From Cloacibacterium normanense (GTDB lineage: Bacteria > Bacteroidota > Bacteroidia > Flavobacteriales > Weeksellaceae), in NCBI RefSeq assembly GCF_002943105.1, contig NZ_PTPZ01000002.1:411852-475851 (forward strand): a DNA stretch of 64,000 nt, in the 5' to 3' direction. How positions within the stretch are numbered: the first letter of the stretch is position 1; the number at the start of each line of letters is the position of its first letter. Position numbers and translations under genes: made by a program. Positions 46,476-54,594 of the stretch are shown one piece after another. The notes under the pieces are model-generated. The model did no database searches, was not told the origin of the DNA, and saw only the letters and a program-made list of their open reading frames with translations.

Positions 46476-46889
46476 TTAATTAAGTTGAGGTTGTTCGTTA
46501 TGCGTCACCGTAACATTTACCAATTCTGGATATTTTTCTTGCAAAAATTTGCCGAGTTTTATGGCGCAATACACACTTCTGTGTTGACCACCGGTACAAC
46601 CAAAAGCTATTTGCAAATGGTCAAAACCACGAGCGATGTAATCATTTATGGTAATGCTTACTAAATTTTTGATGAGGTCTATAAATTGAGGCATTTCAGT
46701 TTTGGTTTCTAGAAATTCTTGAACGCCTTTATCATTGCCAGTTTGAGGTTTATATTCTTCTATTCTTCCCGGATTGAGAATTCCTCTGCAATCGAATACA
46801 AAACCGCCACCATTTCCGCTGTTGTCTACTGGTATTCCGCCTTTTTTATAAGAAAAACTGTAAATGTCTATGTTTAGTTTATTGTCCAT
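46476..46889 (-). CDS. RapZ C-terminal-domain protein
   Basis: 137 residues from the ATG at 46889 (a TTG just before is in frame). It equals the C-terminal half of RapZ: FVFDCRGILNPGRIEEYKP, TGNDKGVQEFLE and the phosphate-binding AFGCTGGQHRSVYCAIKLG loop. The N-terminal P-loop kinase-like half is absent. In E. coli this half senses glucosamine-6-phosphate and binds small RNAs. Overlaps the amgK end by 11 bp, so translation is coupled, and precedes murU. Confidence 0.88.
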   Translation of the reverse strand: MDNKLNIDIYSFSYKKGGIPVDNSGNGGGFVFDCRGILNPGRIEEYKPQTGNDKGVQEFLETKTEMPQFIDLIKNLVSITINDYIARGFDHLQIAFGCTGGQHRSVYCAIKLGKFLQEKYPELVNVTVTHNEQPQLN

Positions 46890-47901
46890 CAATTAATTTT
46901 TGAATTTTATTTTTAGTTTCTGTTGTGTTCAGTTGTAGAATTAAATTTTTTAGTTCTGGATATTCATTCATTTCGAGTTCCGTTTTGGTGAATTCTACTA
47001 AATTTTGAATTCCCTGTTCTAAACTTGCGATAAAATGCGGTTTTCTCTGAATAATTCCTCTAAAACCATAGGCTCCTAAAACCTGAATAAAACGAATCAT
47101 TTTACAATATTTCAAAGATTTTTCTAATTCATTTCTTTGTTCTAAAGGATGAAAAGAGAAGTAATATTCCAGCATTTCATTTTTGAAATTTTCAGAAAAA
47201 TTGGCTTTAGCTTGGAAGAGAAAAGAAACTACATCGTAAAGAGCAGGTCCTTTCATTGCCGCTTGATAATCGATGAAAAAAACTTCGTCTTGATCATTTA
47301 CCAAAATATTTCTTGCCTGAAAATCTCTTATCATCAATGATTTTGGAGCTAGATTTTCTATTTTTTCTACAATTTTTTTGAACTCTTTCAGTAAAGTAGA
47401 TTTGTGATAAGGCAACTCTAGAATGTCTATCAAATAATTTTTGAAGTAGTATAAATCATGCGTAATGGGCAGTTCGTCATACTTTTCGTAATCGAAAGTT
47501 TTAGAAAGATCTATTGAATTTTGGGTCTTTTCTTGAAGTTCAAATAAATGTTTTAATGTTTGTTTGACCAAAGATTTTACTCTTTCAGATTCGCCTTCTT
47601 GAGTGATGATTTCAGAAAGTGTTTTTTCGCCTAAAAATTCCTGAATGTATAGTTTTCTTTCTTCGTTGATTTTTAAAATCTGAGGCGTATTCAACTTTAA
47701 ATCTGAAAAAACTTGTGTGAAATAGAAAAACGCTTCGTTTTCTAGAAGATTTTCGTTGTAAGTAATCACGTAAGTTTCATTCGAGGATTTTCCTATGAAA
47801 TTCATTCGCGCAGAACCATTTTGAGGCAATGCCAAAAATGCGGTTGCTTTTTCGCCTAAAAACTCTTCGAAAAAAAGTTGAGCTATTTCTTGATTTTTCA
47901 T
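46879..47901 (-). CDS. amgK: AmgK-like anomeric sugar kinase
   Basis: 340 residues from the ATG at 47901. Aminoglycoside-phosphotransferase fold: catalytic loop LMIRDFQARNILV and metal-binding FIDYQAAMKGPALYDVVSFL, which match AmgK (MurNAc/GlcNAc anomeric kinase) better than antibiotic kinases. Makes MurNAc-1-P for MurU. The -7 box ends 7 nt before the ATG, so the mRNA is nearly leaderless. First gene of the amgK-rapZ-murU-LOG run. Confidence 0.83.
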   Translation of the reverse strand: MKNQEIAQLFFEEFLGEKATAFLALPQNGSARMNFIGKSSNETYVITYNENLLENEAFFYFTQVFSDLKLNTPQILKINEERKLYIQEFLGEKTLSEIITQEGESERVKSLVKQTLKHLFELQEKTQNSIDLSKTFDYEKYDELPITHDLYYFKNYLIDILELPYHKSTLLKEFKKIVEKIENLAPKSLMIRDFQARNILVNDQDEVFFIDYQAAMKGPALYDVVSFLFQAKANFSENFKNEMLEYYFSFHPLEQRNELEKSLKYCKMIRFIQVLGAYGFRGIIQRKPHFIASLEQGIQNLVEFTKTELEMNEYPELKNLILQLNTTETKNKIQKLIDGQ

Positions 47902-47908
47902 TACCAAG

Positions 47909-47916
47909 CAAATATA
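47909..47916 (-). promoter_or_regulatory. -7 box of amgK operon
   Basis: TATATTTG on the minus strand, 7 nt before the ATG at 47901. Confidence 0.6.
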
Positions 47917-47921
47917 ATAAT

Positions 47922-47949
47922 TTGAAAAGGGATTTTTTGTGTATTTTTG
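47922..47949 (+). promoter_or_regulatory. promoter of xrtF
   Basis: TTG (47922-47924), 17-nt spacer, TATTTTTG (47942-47949); the ATG follows 7 nt later at 47957. Divergent from the amgK promoter. Confidence 0.65.
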
Positions 47950-47956
47950 TTATAAT

Positions 47957-48484
47957 ATGAAAGATTTCAAAGAAATACTGTGGGTTTTGCTTAGATTTTT
48001 GGGGATTTGGCTATTGCTATTTCTTTTGTATCAATGGTATTTGAACCAATTTTCTGGAAATATTGATGGCTTTACTAAAATTATTTCTGACCAAAGTGCT
48101 TCCTTACTGAATTTTACAGGTTATGAAACGATAACCAAAGATTTTCCAACTCATGAAACTATTCTCTTCTATATTAATGGAAAGTCTGCAACTAGAATGA
48201 TAGAAGGTTGTAATGCGGTTTCGGTGATGATCATGTTTTTGGCGTTTGTTTTTGCTTTTTATAAAGGCGTAAAAACGTTTTATTTCGCTTTTTCAGGAAT
48301 TGTTTTGCTCTATATTTTAAATCTTTTTAGAATTTATGTGCTGAATGTGATTGTGGTAGATTTTCCTGCTTTAACTAAACCTGCACATGATTATTTTTTT
48401 CCTGCAATTATTTATGGCGGAGTAGTGATTCTGTGGTTAATTTGGATTAATAAATTTGTCATTACCGATGAGAAAAATTCTTAA
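47957..48484 (+). CDS. xrtF: exosortase family protein XrtF
   Basis: 175 residues from the ATG at 47957. Five or so membrane helices. The exosortase triad is visible: Cys85 in MIEGCNAVSV, Arg125 in LNLFRIYVLN and His144 in PAHDYFFP. Exosortases cleave C-terminal sorting signals of exported proteins and pass them to a carrier or membrane. Substrates are not seen in this window. Its end overlaps the partner gene by 17 bp. Confidence 0.9.
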   Translation: MKDFKEILWVLLRFLGIWLLLFLLYQWYLNQFSGNIDGFTKIISDQSASLLNFTGYETITKDFPTHETILFYINGKSATRMIEGCNAVSVMIMFLAFVFAFYKGVKTFYFAFSGIVLLYILNLFRIYVLNVIVVDFPALTKPAHDYFFPAIIYGGVVILWLIWINKFVITDEKNS

Positions 48485-48902
48485 TTGGCTGTTTGTTTTC
48501 GTAGGGATTTTAGGATTAATTTCTATACGTTTTTTAGAAGATAAAATTTTCTACGATCCATTTTTAGCGTTTTTCAAAGGAGATTATAAAGTAGCAATGA
48601 TTCCAGATTTTGACTCGGTGAAATTAATGATAAGTCATTTGTTAAGATTTTTGTTGAATTTATTTTTCTCGGCAGTTATAGTTCATTTTATGTTTTTAAA
48701 TAAAAAATGGACTTTGCAAGCTGTTGCTTTAATGACGATAGCGTTTTTATTTTTCTTCCCGATTTATCTTTGGTGTTTGTATTCAAAAATGGAAGTAGGT
48801 TATCTTTTCACGTTTTCAGTGAGAAGATTTGTCATTCAACCGGTAATTTTACTGTTGATTATTCCTATTTTTTATTACAGAAAAAAACTTGAAAAAAATT
48901 AA
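48468..48902 (+). CDS. exosortase F system-associated membrane protein
   Basis: 144 residues from the ATG at 48468, which overlaps the xrtF stop. Four membrane helices with a cytochrome-free, hydrophobic profile (IRFLEDKIFYDPFLAFFKGD at the first loop). In Flavobacteriia this small protein always travels with XrtF. Role unknown; probably part of the sorting machinery. Its stop overlaps the convergent CDF gene by 4 bp. Confidence 0.85.
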   Translation: MRKILNWLFVFVGILGLISIRFLEDKIFYDPFLAFFKGDYKVAMIPDFDSVKLMISHLLRFLLNLFFSAVIVHFMFLNKKWTLQAVALMTIAFLFFFPIYLWCLYSKMEVGYLFTFSVRRFVIQPVILLLIIPIFYYRKKLEKN

Positions 48903-49906
48903 GGATTGTTTTCTAGACAATGTTTCGAAACTTGAGAAACGCTTTCTGGAGTCCATTCTATTTTCTTTTTAAAAGTATGAATTCTGTGCGCACATTCTAG
49001 TTGACAAATTTCGCAAGAATGCGGTTTACAATCATCCATATGGAAATTAAATTCCACGTGTCTTTCTGTTTCTGATGCTAAAGTTTTGATGATGTTTTCC
49101 ATTTCTTGGTGAGATTCTCTAAGCGTATCATACCATGGAAGCGTAATGTGAGCGTCGATATGTAAACCACTTCCGTATTGTTGGATTTTCATGTTATGAA
49201 TGTCAATCCATTCTTTTTTTCGGTTTTTGGCGAGAACTTCTACTACAGCTTTTAATAAATCTGGGTCTGCTTCGTCCATAATTCCACTGAGTGATTTCCT
49301 TACAATTTTGTATCCTACAAAGATGATATAAGAACCAAAAACCAAAGCTACGGCTGCATCTATCCAATAAATTTTAGTAAAATATACTAGAACTAAACTG
49401 ATGACTACACCCACAGTTGTCCAAGTGTCTGATTGAAGATGTTTTCCTGAAGAAATAAGAACCACAGAATTATCTCTTTCTCCTTTTTTGATGGAAAAAT
49501 AACCCATCAAATAATTGATAATGGCAGTTGCTAAGACAATGAGAATTCCATAATCTAATTTTTTTAAAGTATTGCCATGAAGCAAACTGTCCACAGCTTC
49601 TACAATAATCATAATCCCTGCAAAAATAATCAGCGAACCTTCCACACCAGAAGTTACAAACTCTACTTTTCCGTGACCATAAGGATGGTTTTCGTCTTTA
49701 GGTTGGGCTGCCAAATACAAGGAATATAATCCCATGAAAGCCGAAATAATATTCACAATACTTTCCATAGCATCTGAAAAAACAGCATCAGAATTGGTAA
49801 GATGCCATGCAATCAACTTTCCTATGAATAAAATGACACCTACTATGGCAACATTTCTCTGGAAAGTAAATTTTTGTTTGTTTTTATTGATGGTAGCGAC
49901 TTCCAT
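48899..49906 (-). CDS. cation diffusion facilitator transporter
   Basis: 335 residues. Six membrane helices; metal-site residues are seen in FSDAMESIVNII and the HPYGHGKVEF motif, and Asp in WIDAAVALVF. A cytoplasmic ferredoxin-like domain (residues about 205-290) is followed by a Cys/His-rich tail, DCKPHSCEICQLECAHR. Exports Zn2+, Fe2+ or similar ions by proton antiport. Length is slightly above the family norm because of the tail. Confidence 0.9.
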   Translation of the reverse strand: MEVATINKNKQKFTFQRNVAIVGVILFIGKLIAWHLTNSDAVFSDAMESIVNIISAFMGLYSLYLAAQPKDENHPYGHGKVEFVTSGVEGSLIIFAGIMIIVEAVDSLLHGNTLKKLDYGILIVLATAIINYLMGYFSIKKGERDNSVVLISSGKHLQSDTWTTVGVVISLVLVYFTKIYWIDAAVALVFGSYIIFVGYKIVRKSLSGIMDEADPDLLKAVVEVLAKNRKKEWIDIHNMKIQQYGSGLHIDAHITLPWYDTLRESHQEMENIIKTLASETERHVEFNFHMDDCKPHSCEICQLECAHRIHTFKKKIEWTPESVSQVSKHCLENNP

Positions 49907-49928
49907 GTATTTAATTTTAAAAGTTTGA

Positions 49929-49952
49929 AGGTTCTAACAAAAAATCCCGCTT
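49929..49952 (-). terminator. terminator after asd
   Basis: Stem ATCCCGC / GCGGGAT (49934-49940 and 49946-49952), loop TTTTC, then a U-run on the minus strand. Confidence 0.8.
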
Positions 49953-49968
49953 TTCGCGGGATGTTATT

Positions 49969-50976
49969 TTATGCTAATTGGTTTGCAATGAGATATTCTG
50001 CGATTTGTACCGCGTTCGTTGCGGCGCCTTTTCTCAGATTGTCTGCTACAATCCAGCAGTTCAGAGTGTTTGGCTGAGAAAGGTCTCTTCTGATTCTTCC
50101 TACGAAAACTTCGTCTTTTCCTTCAGAGTAGAAACACATAGGATAAACTTTATTTTCTACATCATCTTGAAGAACAACTCCTGGAGTATTAGCCAGAATA
50201 TTTTTAACTTCTTCTAAATCAAAATCATTTTCGAATTCTATGTTTACACTTTCTGAGTGACCACCTTGTACAGGAATTCTCACCGCAGTTGCTGTAATTT
50301 TAATAGAATCATCTCCCATGATTTTTTTAGGTTCTTTGATGAGCTTAAGCTCTTCTTTAGTGTAATCATCTGCATCAAAAACGTCACACTGTGGCAATGC
50401 ATTTTTGAAAATTTGGTAAGGATAAACGGCGTTTACTTCTACTGAACCAGGATTTACAGCATTTGCAATTTCTGCGTTCAATTGATCTACAGCAGCCTTT
50501 CCTGTTCCTGAAACCGATTGGTAAGTAGAAACGATTACTCTTTTTACTTTGTATTTTAAATGAAGAGGATTAAGAACCATCACCATTTGAATGGTAGAGC
50601 AATTAGGATTTGCGATGATTTTATCTTCTTTGGTCAAAACGTGAGCGTTAATTTCTGGAACTACTAATTTTTTGGTAGGATCCATTCTCCAAGCAGAAGA
50701 GTTGTCTATCACGGTGCAACCTACTTCTGCAAATTTAGGAGCGTATTCTAGTGAAGTAGAACCTCCTGCAGAGAAAATAGCAATTTCAGGTTTCATAGAA
50801 ATCGCAGTTTCCATAGAAACGATGTCATACTGTTTACTCTTGAAAGTGATTTTCTTTCCTACAGATTTTTCTGATGCTACGGGAATTAATTCTGTAATAG
50901 GAAGGTTTCTTTCTTCCAAAACTTTCAACATAACTTGGCCTACCATTCCGGTTGCGCCTACTACTGCGATTTTCAT
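49969..50976 (-). CDS. asd: aspartate-semialdehyde dehydrogenase
   Basis: 335 residues. Reduces aspartyl-4-phosphate to the semialdehyde, feeding lysine, diaminopimelate, threonine and methionine. NADP site VGATGMVGQVML, catalytic Cys in ANPNCSTIQMVM, His in GGHSESVNIEF. Single gene with its own promoter (51107-51134), a leader of about 120 nt and a terminator. Confidence 0.97.
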   Translation of the reverse strand: MKIAVVGATGMVGQVMLKVLEERNLPITELIPVASEKSVGKKITFKSKQYDIVSMETAISMKPEIAIFSAGGSTSLEYAPKFAEVGCTVIDNSSAWRMDPTKKLVVPEINAHVLTKEDKIIANPNCSTIQMVMVLNPLHLKYKVKRVIVSTYQSVSGTGKAAVDQLNAEIANAVNPGSVEVNAVYPYQIFKNALPQCDVFDADDYTKEELKLIKEPKKIMGDDSIKITATAVRIPVQGGHSESVNIEFENDFDLEEVKNILANTPGVVLQDDVENKVYPMCFYSEGKDEVFVGRIRRDLSQPNTLNCWIVADNLRKGAATNAVQIAEYLIANQLA

Positions 50977-51106
50977 AATTGAAATTGTTTTAAATTTTTT
51001 AAAAAGTTAAAGGTGTAAAATATTGCTTAAATCTAACATTTAATAAAATTCGTTATAAATAATCCTTTTGAAAATTGTTTAATGGAAAATTTATCTAAAT
51101 TTTTTA

Positions 51107-51134
51107 CAAAGATAGTAAAAATTATCTTTTGCAA
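51107..51134 (-). promoter_or_regulatory. promoter of asd
   Basis: Minus-strand TATCTTTG (51107-51114) with TTG (51132-51134), spacer 17. The 5' leader is about 120 nt and AT-rich; no riboswitch fold is evident. Confidence 0.6.
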
Positions 51135-51170
51135 TAAAATGATTTAAATCAATTTTACACCTTTCCTTTT

Positions 51171-51608
51171 TTATGCTCCGAAAACTTTAGCCCAAGGAAA
51201 TGCGTAGCCAAATAATAGCAATGCCAGAACTCCCATGAAAACTACTTTTAGTGATAAGGTTTCGTTCTTTTTTAAATATTTGTTGATAATGGTCAATAAA
51301 ATAGCTGCCACTAACATAGAAAAAGGATGCTCTACGAAAGTTACTCTATTGTAAGAATCGCTCATTAATGTTCCGCTATCTAATGCTGCTTTTAATCCTG
51401 GAGAAAAAACAAGCATAGCAATCCCGATTAAGAATTGTAGGTGAAACAAAATCATGGTAAAAAGGGTAGATTTTTTTAATAGCTTGCTGATTTTACCAGA
51501 ATAACCAAACATAGCCATCAATAATGCTACGATGAAAACTAGTGCTGCTACTAAAATTAAATAACCGAAACCTTTGTGAGCTTCTCTAATAATGTTAAAT
51601 GTATCCAT
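51171..51608 (-). CDS. four-helix membrane protein
   Basis: 145 residues with four membrane helices. Conserved-looking polar residues are inside or near helices: His in REAHKGFGYL, His-Gln in LFHLQFLIGI, Glu-His in FVEHPFSML. Such paired histidines occur in b-type cytochromes and related proteins, and homologues are sometimes labelled cytochrome b-like. Heme binding is not shown. It has its own -7 box and is single. Confidence 0.65.
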   Translation of the reverse strand: MDTFNIIREAHKGFGYLILVAALVFIVALLMAMFGYSGKISKLLKKSTLFTMILFHLQFLIGIAMLVFSPGLKAALDSGTLMSDSYNRVTFVEHPFSMLVAAILLTIINKYLKKNETLSLKVVFMGVLALLLFGYAFPWAKVFGA

Positions 51609-51623
51609 ATTTTTTATTTGTTA

Positions 51624-51631
51624 CAAATATA
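51624..51631 (-). promoter_or_regulatory. -7 box of four-helix protein gene
   Basis: TATATTTG on the minus strand, 15 nt before the ATG at 51608, right after the terminator of the upstream gene. Confidence 0.5.
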
Positions 51632-51659
51632 AAAAATCCCGGCAAATATAGCCGGGATT
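51631..51659 (-). terminator. terminator after second TonB receptor
   Basis: Stem AATCCCGGC / GCCGGGATT (51635-51643 and 51651-51659), 7-nt loop, U-run on the minus strand. Confidence 0.85.
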
Positions 51660-51686
51660 CGTGATTTATAAAATCTAAAATTGTTT

Positions 51687-54419
51687 TTAGAAGTTGAATG
51701 AGAATGTTGCAGCCCAAGTTCTACCAAATCCAAAGAAAACTTGGTTTTGTTGAGAAACACCGTTCCATTCTCCTGCTTGTACATAGCTTGTGTAAGAAGG
51801 GGCAGAAGAACCATAAGCTGCGTAATCAGCTGCAGAAAGGTTGCTCTGGTAGTTAGTGTTAGATTCTGCAATGTAAACTTTATCAAAAACGTTATAAACG
51901 TTTGCTCTTAGAGTAAAGTATTGCTTAGCATTAAGGTTTACCTTGTAAGATGCACCTAAATCAAAAAGTCCAAAACTAGGAAGTTTAAGAGCACCTAAGT
52001 TTCCAGCAGCTTGACTTTGGAAGTTGATAGGGTTTACGTTAGCGTATAGATTGTTAACATATCTGTATGTTCCATCTAATTTGAAGTTTTTAGCTGGTTC
52101 AAGAACGAAACCTGCAGCATAAGTATTCTGAGCAGATCCTCCTACTTTTACTTTGTCTAAATAAAGTGTGGTTCCAGCAAAGCTAGTTCCAGCGATTTCT
52201 TCGTTTGTTTCAGTGAAGTAAGTACCAGTTGCGTTTCCTTCATAATACCAATCCCCTACAGAAACCATACCTGTGAAAGATAAATATTGGTTTACTTTTA
52301 CGCTACCATCTACTTCTACACCTCTGTGAATTTCAGTAATTCCAGCAATGTTAGCATATGCATTAGTAAATGTTACTCCTGGGTTGTTTGGATCTGGAAT
52401 ATTTAAATTACCTCTTCTTAAGAATCTATCTTTCCAAGAAGTTCTATAAACGTTCACGTTAAGGTTTACAGCAGATGAACGGAAACCATATCCTAATTCA
52501 GCACCAAAAATCTTTTCATTGGTAAGATTTGGGTTTAAGAAGTTTTTATTGTTAGGATAAACAGCGTTTAAGAAAGGTTGCTTAGAATAGTAACCGATGT
52601 TTCCAAAAACGTTATGGTGATCATTAATATTATAGTTGATTCCCCCTTTAATATTGTAACCAACTAAATTTTTGAAGCCAGTTTTAGTGTTAAGTGCTGG
52701 GTTTTTAGCAGTAGGTTGGTTAGTTGGAGATGCTAATGTTCCGTTTAATAAAGAAACACCATCTACGATAAAGTGGTCAATTCTTTGGAAACCTTGGTTA
52801 GAAACTGCACCTTGTACAAATGCTGATAAATTATCATTAGAATATTCTAACTGACCGAAACCACCATACCAAAGTACTTCTCCATCATTCCAGTAAGAAA
52901 TCATATCTGCTTCTGGATCAATTTTTCCTCCAAAAGGATTCCAAGTAGGAGTAGCATCATGAGAATTTACGATAATTCTTTGACCAGTTGGGTTACTTGT
53001 AGAAATAGCGTTTTTGTTAGTAGTATCTCTGAAACCAATAGCACCTAAGAAGTCACTTGCTACTTGATAGTGGTAACCATAATAATATCTACCATCAATA
53101 CCTGCAGTAAGTTTTAAGTTATCATTAATTTTTTGGTTAAAACTAGAAATAATACCAAACCAGTTATGAGAATTAATAGATGACCTTCTTATTATGCCGT
53201 CTGTAACAGTGTAAGTTTTTCCATTTGCAGGATTAGTTACAGTTCTAGGATTTCCAGCGATGTCGCTACCAGTACCAGGTCCGAAATCAGCAACTGCACC
53301 ACCACTATTGTATGTAGCAATATCATCAAATCTTATTAAGCCATCTGTTGTTCTAGGTAAATTAGATGCTGTAATAGTAGAAGGAGAACCATTACTTTGA
53401 AATTTTCCATTCCAAAAACTTCCAGTATCTCCAGTACCACCACCTCTACCAAAAGAAGCATATACTACAGTGTTAAGTTTAGAAGCAGAAGAAATGTTCC
53501 AATCCCAGTTTAAAGACATTACTGGTTTGTGGTAATAGTTTCTTCTCATAGAGTATTCCTCTCCATTTAGAAGTCCCCAATCTGCGTTATATTTTCTGTT
53601 TGGATCACCACCATTTACACCACCATATTTAATATAGTTAGCGATAGTAATGAAAGATGATCTTTGGTTGTGCCATTGTGGAGCACCAGTAATGGTAAAT
53701 TGGAAATCATGTTTACCGTTTTGGTAACCTAATGCCCAATAATAGTTATATCCTTCGAATTCTGTACCATTAGCATACATGTTACCAGCAGTTCTACTTA
53801 ATAGGAAAGAAGTAGACCATCCTGTAGACATTTTACCGCTATTGTAAGCAAATAGAGTTTTTAAGTAATCGTCATTAGCAACACCTAAAGAAACAATTCC
53901 TCCTTGTTTTTTGTCAGCAGCTCTAGTTACTACGTTAATAGTACCACCTACAGAAGCAATAGCTAATTTAGATGAACCTAGACCTCTCTGTACTTGCATA
54001 GCAGAAGTTACATCTGATAGACCAGCCCAGTTTGACCAATATACAGCTCCGTTTTCCATGTCGTTTACAGGAACCCCATTGATCATTACCGCTACGTTTT
54101 CTTGAGCAAAACCTCTAATGTTAATTTTAGAGTCTCCAAAACCTCCACCAGATTTAGTTGCATACACAGAAGGAGTAGTGTTTAGGACTTCTGGGAATTC
54201 TTGGTTACCCAATTTCTCTACAATTTGTGCTTCTTTAATAGTAGAAACAGCAACTGGAGTTTTTCTGTCCTTTGCGATATCTGCCACCCCAGTAAGAACA
54301 ACTTGTTCGATGTCTTTAGAGTTGATAGAATCTCTAGTTTTTTGCGCAAATGCTACACTAGCAGCACTTAATACAATAACCACAGAAAGTCTTGACTTTC
54401 CTAAATAGTTGATTTTCAT
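51687..54419 (-). CDS. TonB-dependent receptor
   Basis: 910 residues. Signal peptide (ending SVAFAQ), a short linker, then a plug domain (IEQVVLTGVADIAKDRKTPV as TonB-box/plug start; INIRGFAQENVAVMINGVPV; GGTINVVTR) and a 22-strand-type barrel ending in Phe (TFSFNF). Unlike the other receptor it lacks an N-terminal carboxypeptidase-like domain. No partner lipoprotein is next to it, so the ligand is unknown. Alone, with a strong terminator. Confidence 0.92.
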   Translation of the reverse strand: MKINYLGKSRLSVVIVLSAASVAFAQKTRDSINSKDIEQVVLTGVADIAKDRKTPVAVSTIKEAQIVEKLGNQEFPEVLNTTPSVYATKSGGGFGDSKINIRGFAQENVAVMINGVPVNDMENGAVYWSNWAGLSDVTSAMQVQRGLGSSKLAIASVGGTINVVTRAADKKQGGIVSLGVANDDYLKTLFAYNSGKMSTGWSTSFLLSRTAGNMYANGTEFEGYNYYWALGYQNGKHDFQFTITGAPQWHNQRSSFITIANYIKYGGVNGGDPNRKYNADWGLLNGEEYSMRRNYYHKPVMSLNWDWNISSASKLNTVVYASFGRGGGTGDTGSFWNGKFQSNGSPSTITASNLPRTTDGLIRFDDIATYNSGGAVADFGPGTGSDIAGNPRTVTNPANGKTYTVTDGIIRRSSINSHNWFGIISSFNQKINDNLKLTAGIDGRYYYGYHYQVASDFLGAIGFRDTTNKNAISTSNPTGQRIIVNSHDATPTWNPFGGKIDPEADMISYWNDGEVLWYGGFGQLEYSNDNLSAFVQGAVSNQGFQRIDHFIVDGVSLLNGTLASPTNQPTAKNPALNTKTGFKNLVGYNIKGGINYNINDHHNVFGNIGYYSKQPFLNAVYPNNKNFLNPNLTNEKIFGAELGYGFRSSAVNLNVNVYRTSWKDRFLRRGNLNIPDPNNPGVTFTNAYANIAGITEIHRGVEVDGSVKVNQYLSFTGMVSVGDWYYEGNATGTYFTETNEEIAGTSFAGTTLYLDKVKVGGSAQNTYAAGFVLEPAKNFKLDGTYRYVNNLYANVNPINFQSQAAGNLGALKLPSFGLFDLGASYKVNLNAKQYFTLRANVYNVFDKVYIAESNTNYQSNLSAADYAAYGSSAPSYTSYVQAGEWNGVSQQNQVFFGFGRTWAATFSFNF

Positions 54420-54560
54420 AAAGTTATATTATTTCAAACATTGTTTTATCGCTATGCAAAATACATTATTTTTTTTTAACTAAAATTAACATAGTGTTAA
54501 AATTTTATGAAATCCATAATTTTTTATCCACAATGAAGTTTTTGATTTTCAATTTGATAC

Positions 54561-54585
54561 AAAAAAACACGCTATTAGCGTGTTT
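54561..54585 (-). terminator. terminator after nadC
   Basis: Stem AAACACGCT / AGCGTGTTT (54565-54573 and 54577-54585), loop ATT, then a U-run on the minus strand. Confidence 0.85.
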
Positions 54586-54594
54586 CTATTATTT

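Noticed and set aside
50977-51106. Riboswitch in the long asd leader
   Set aside because: The leader is very AT-rich and shows no lysine or other riboswitch-like set of helices that I can recognise.
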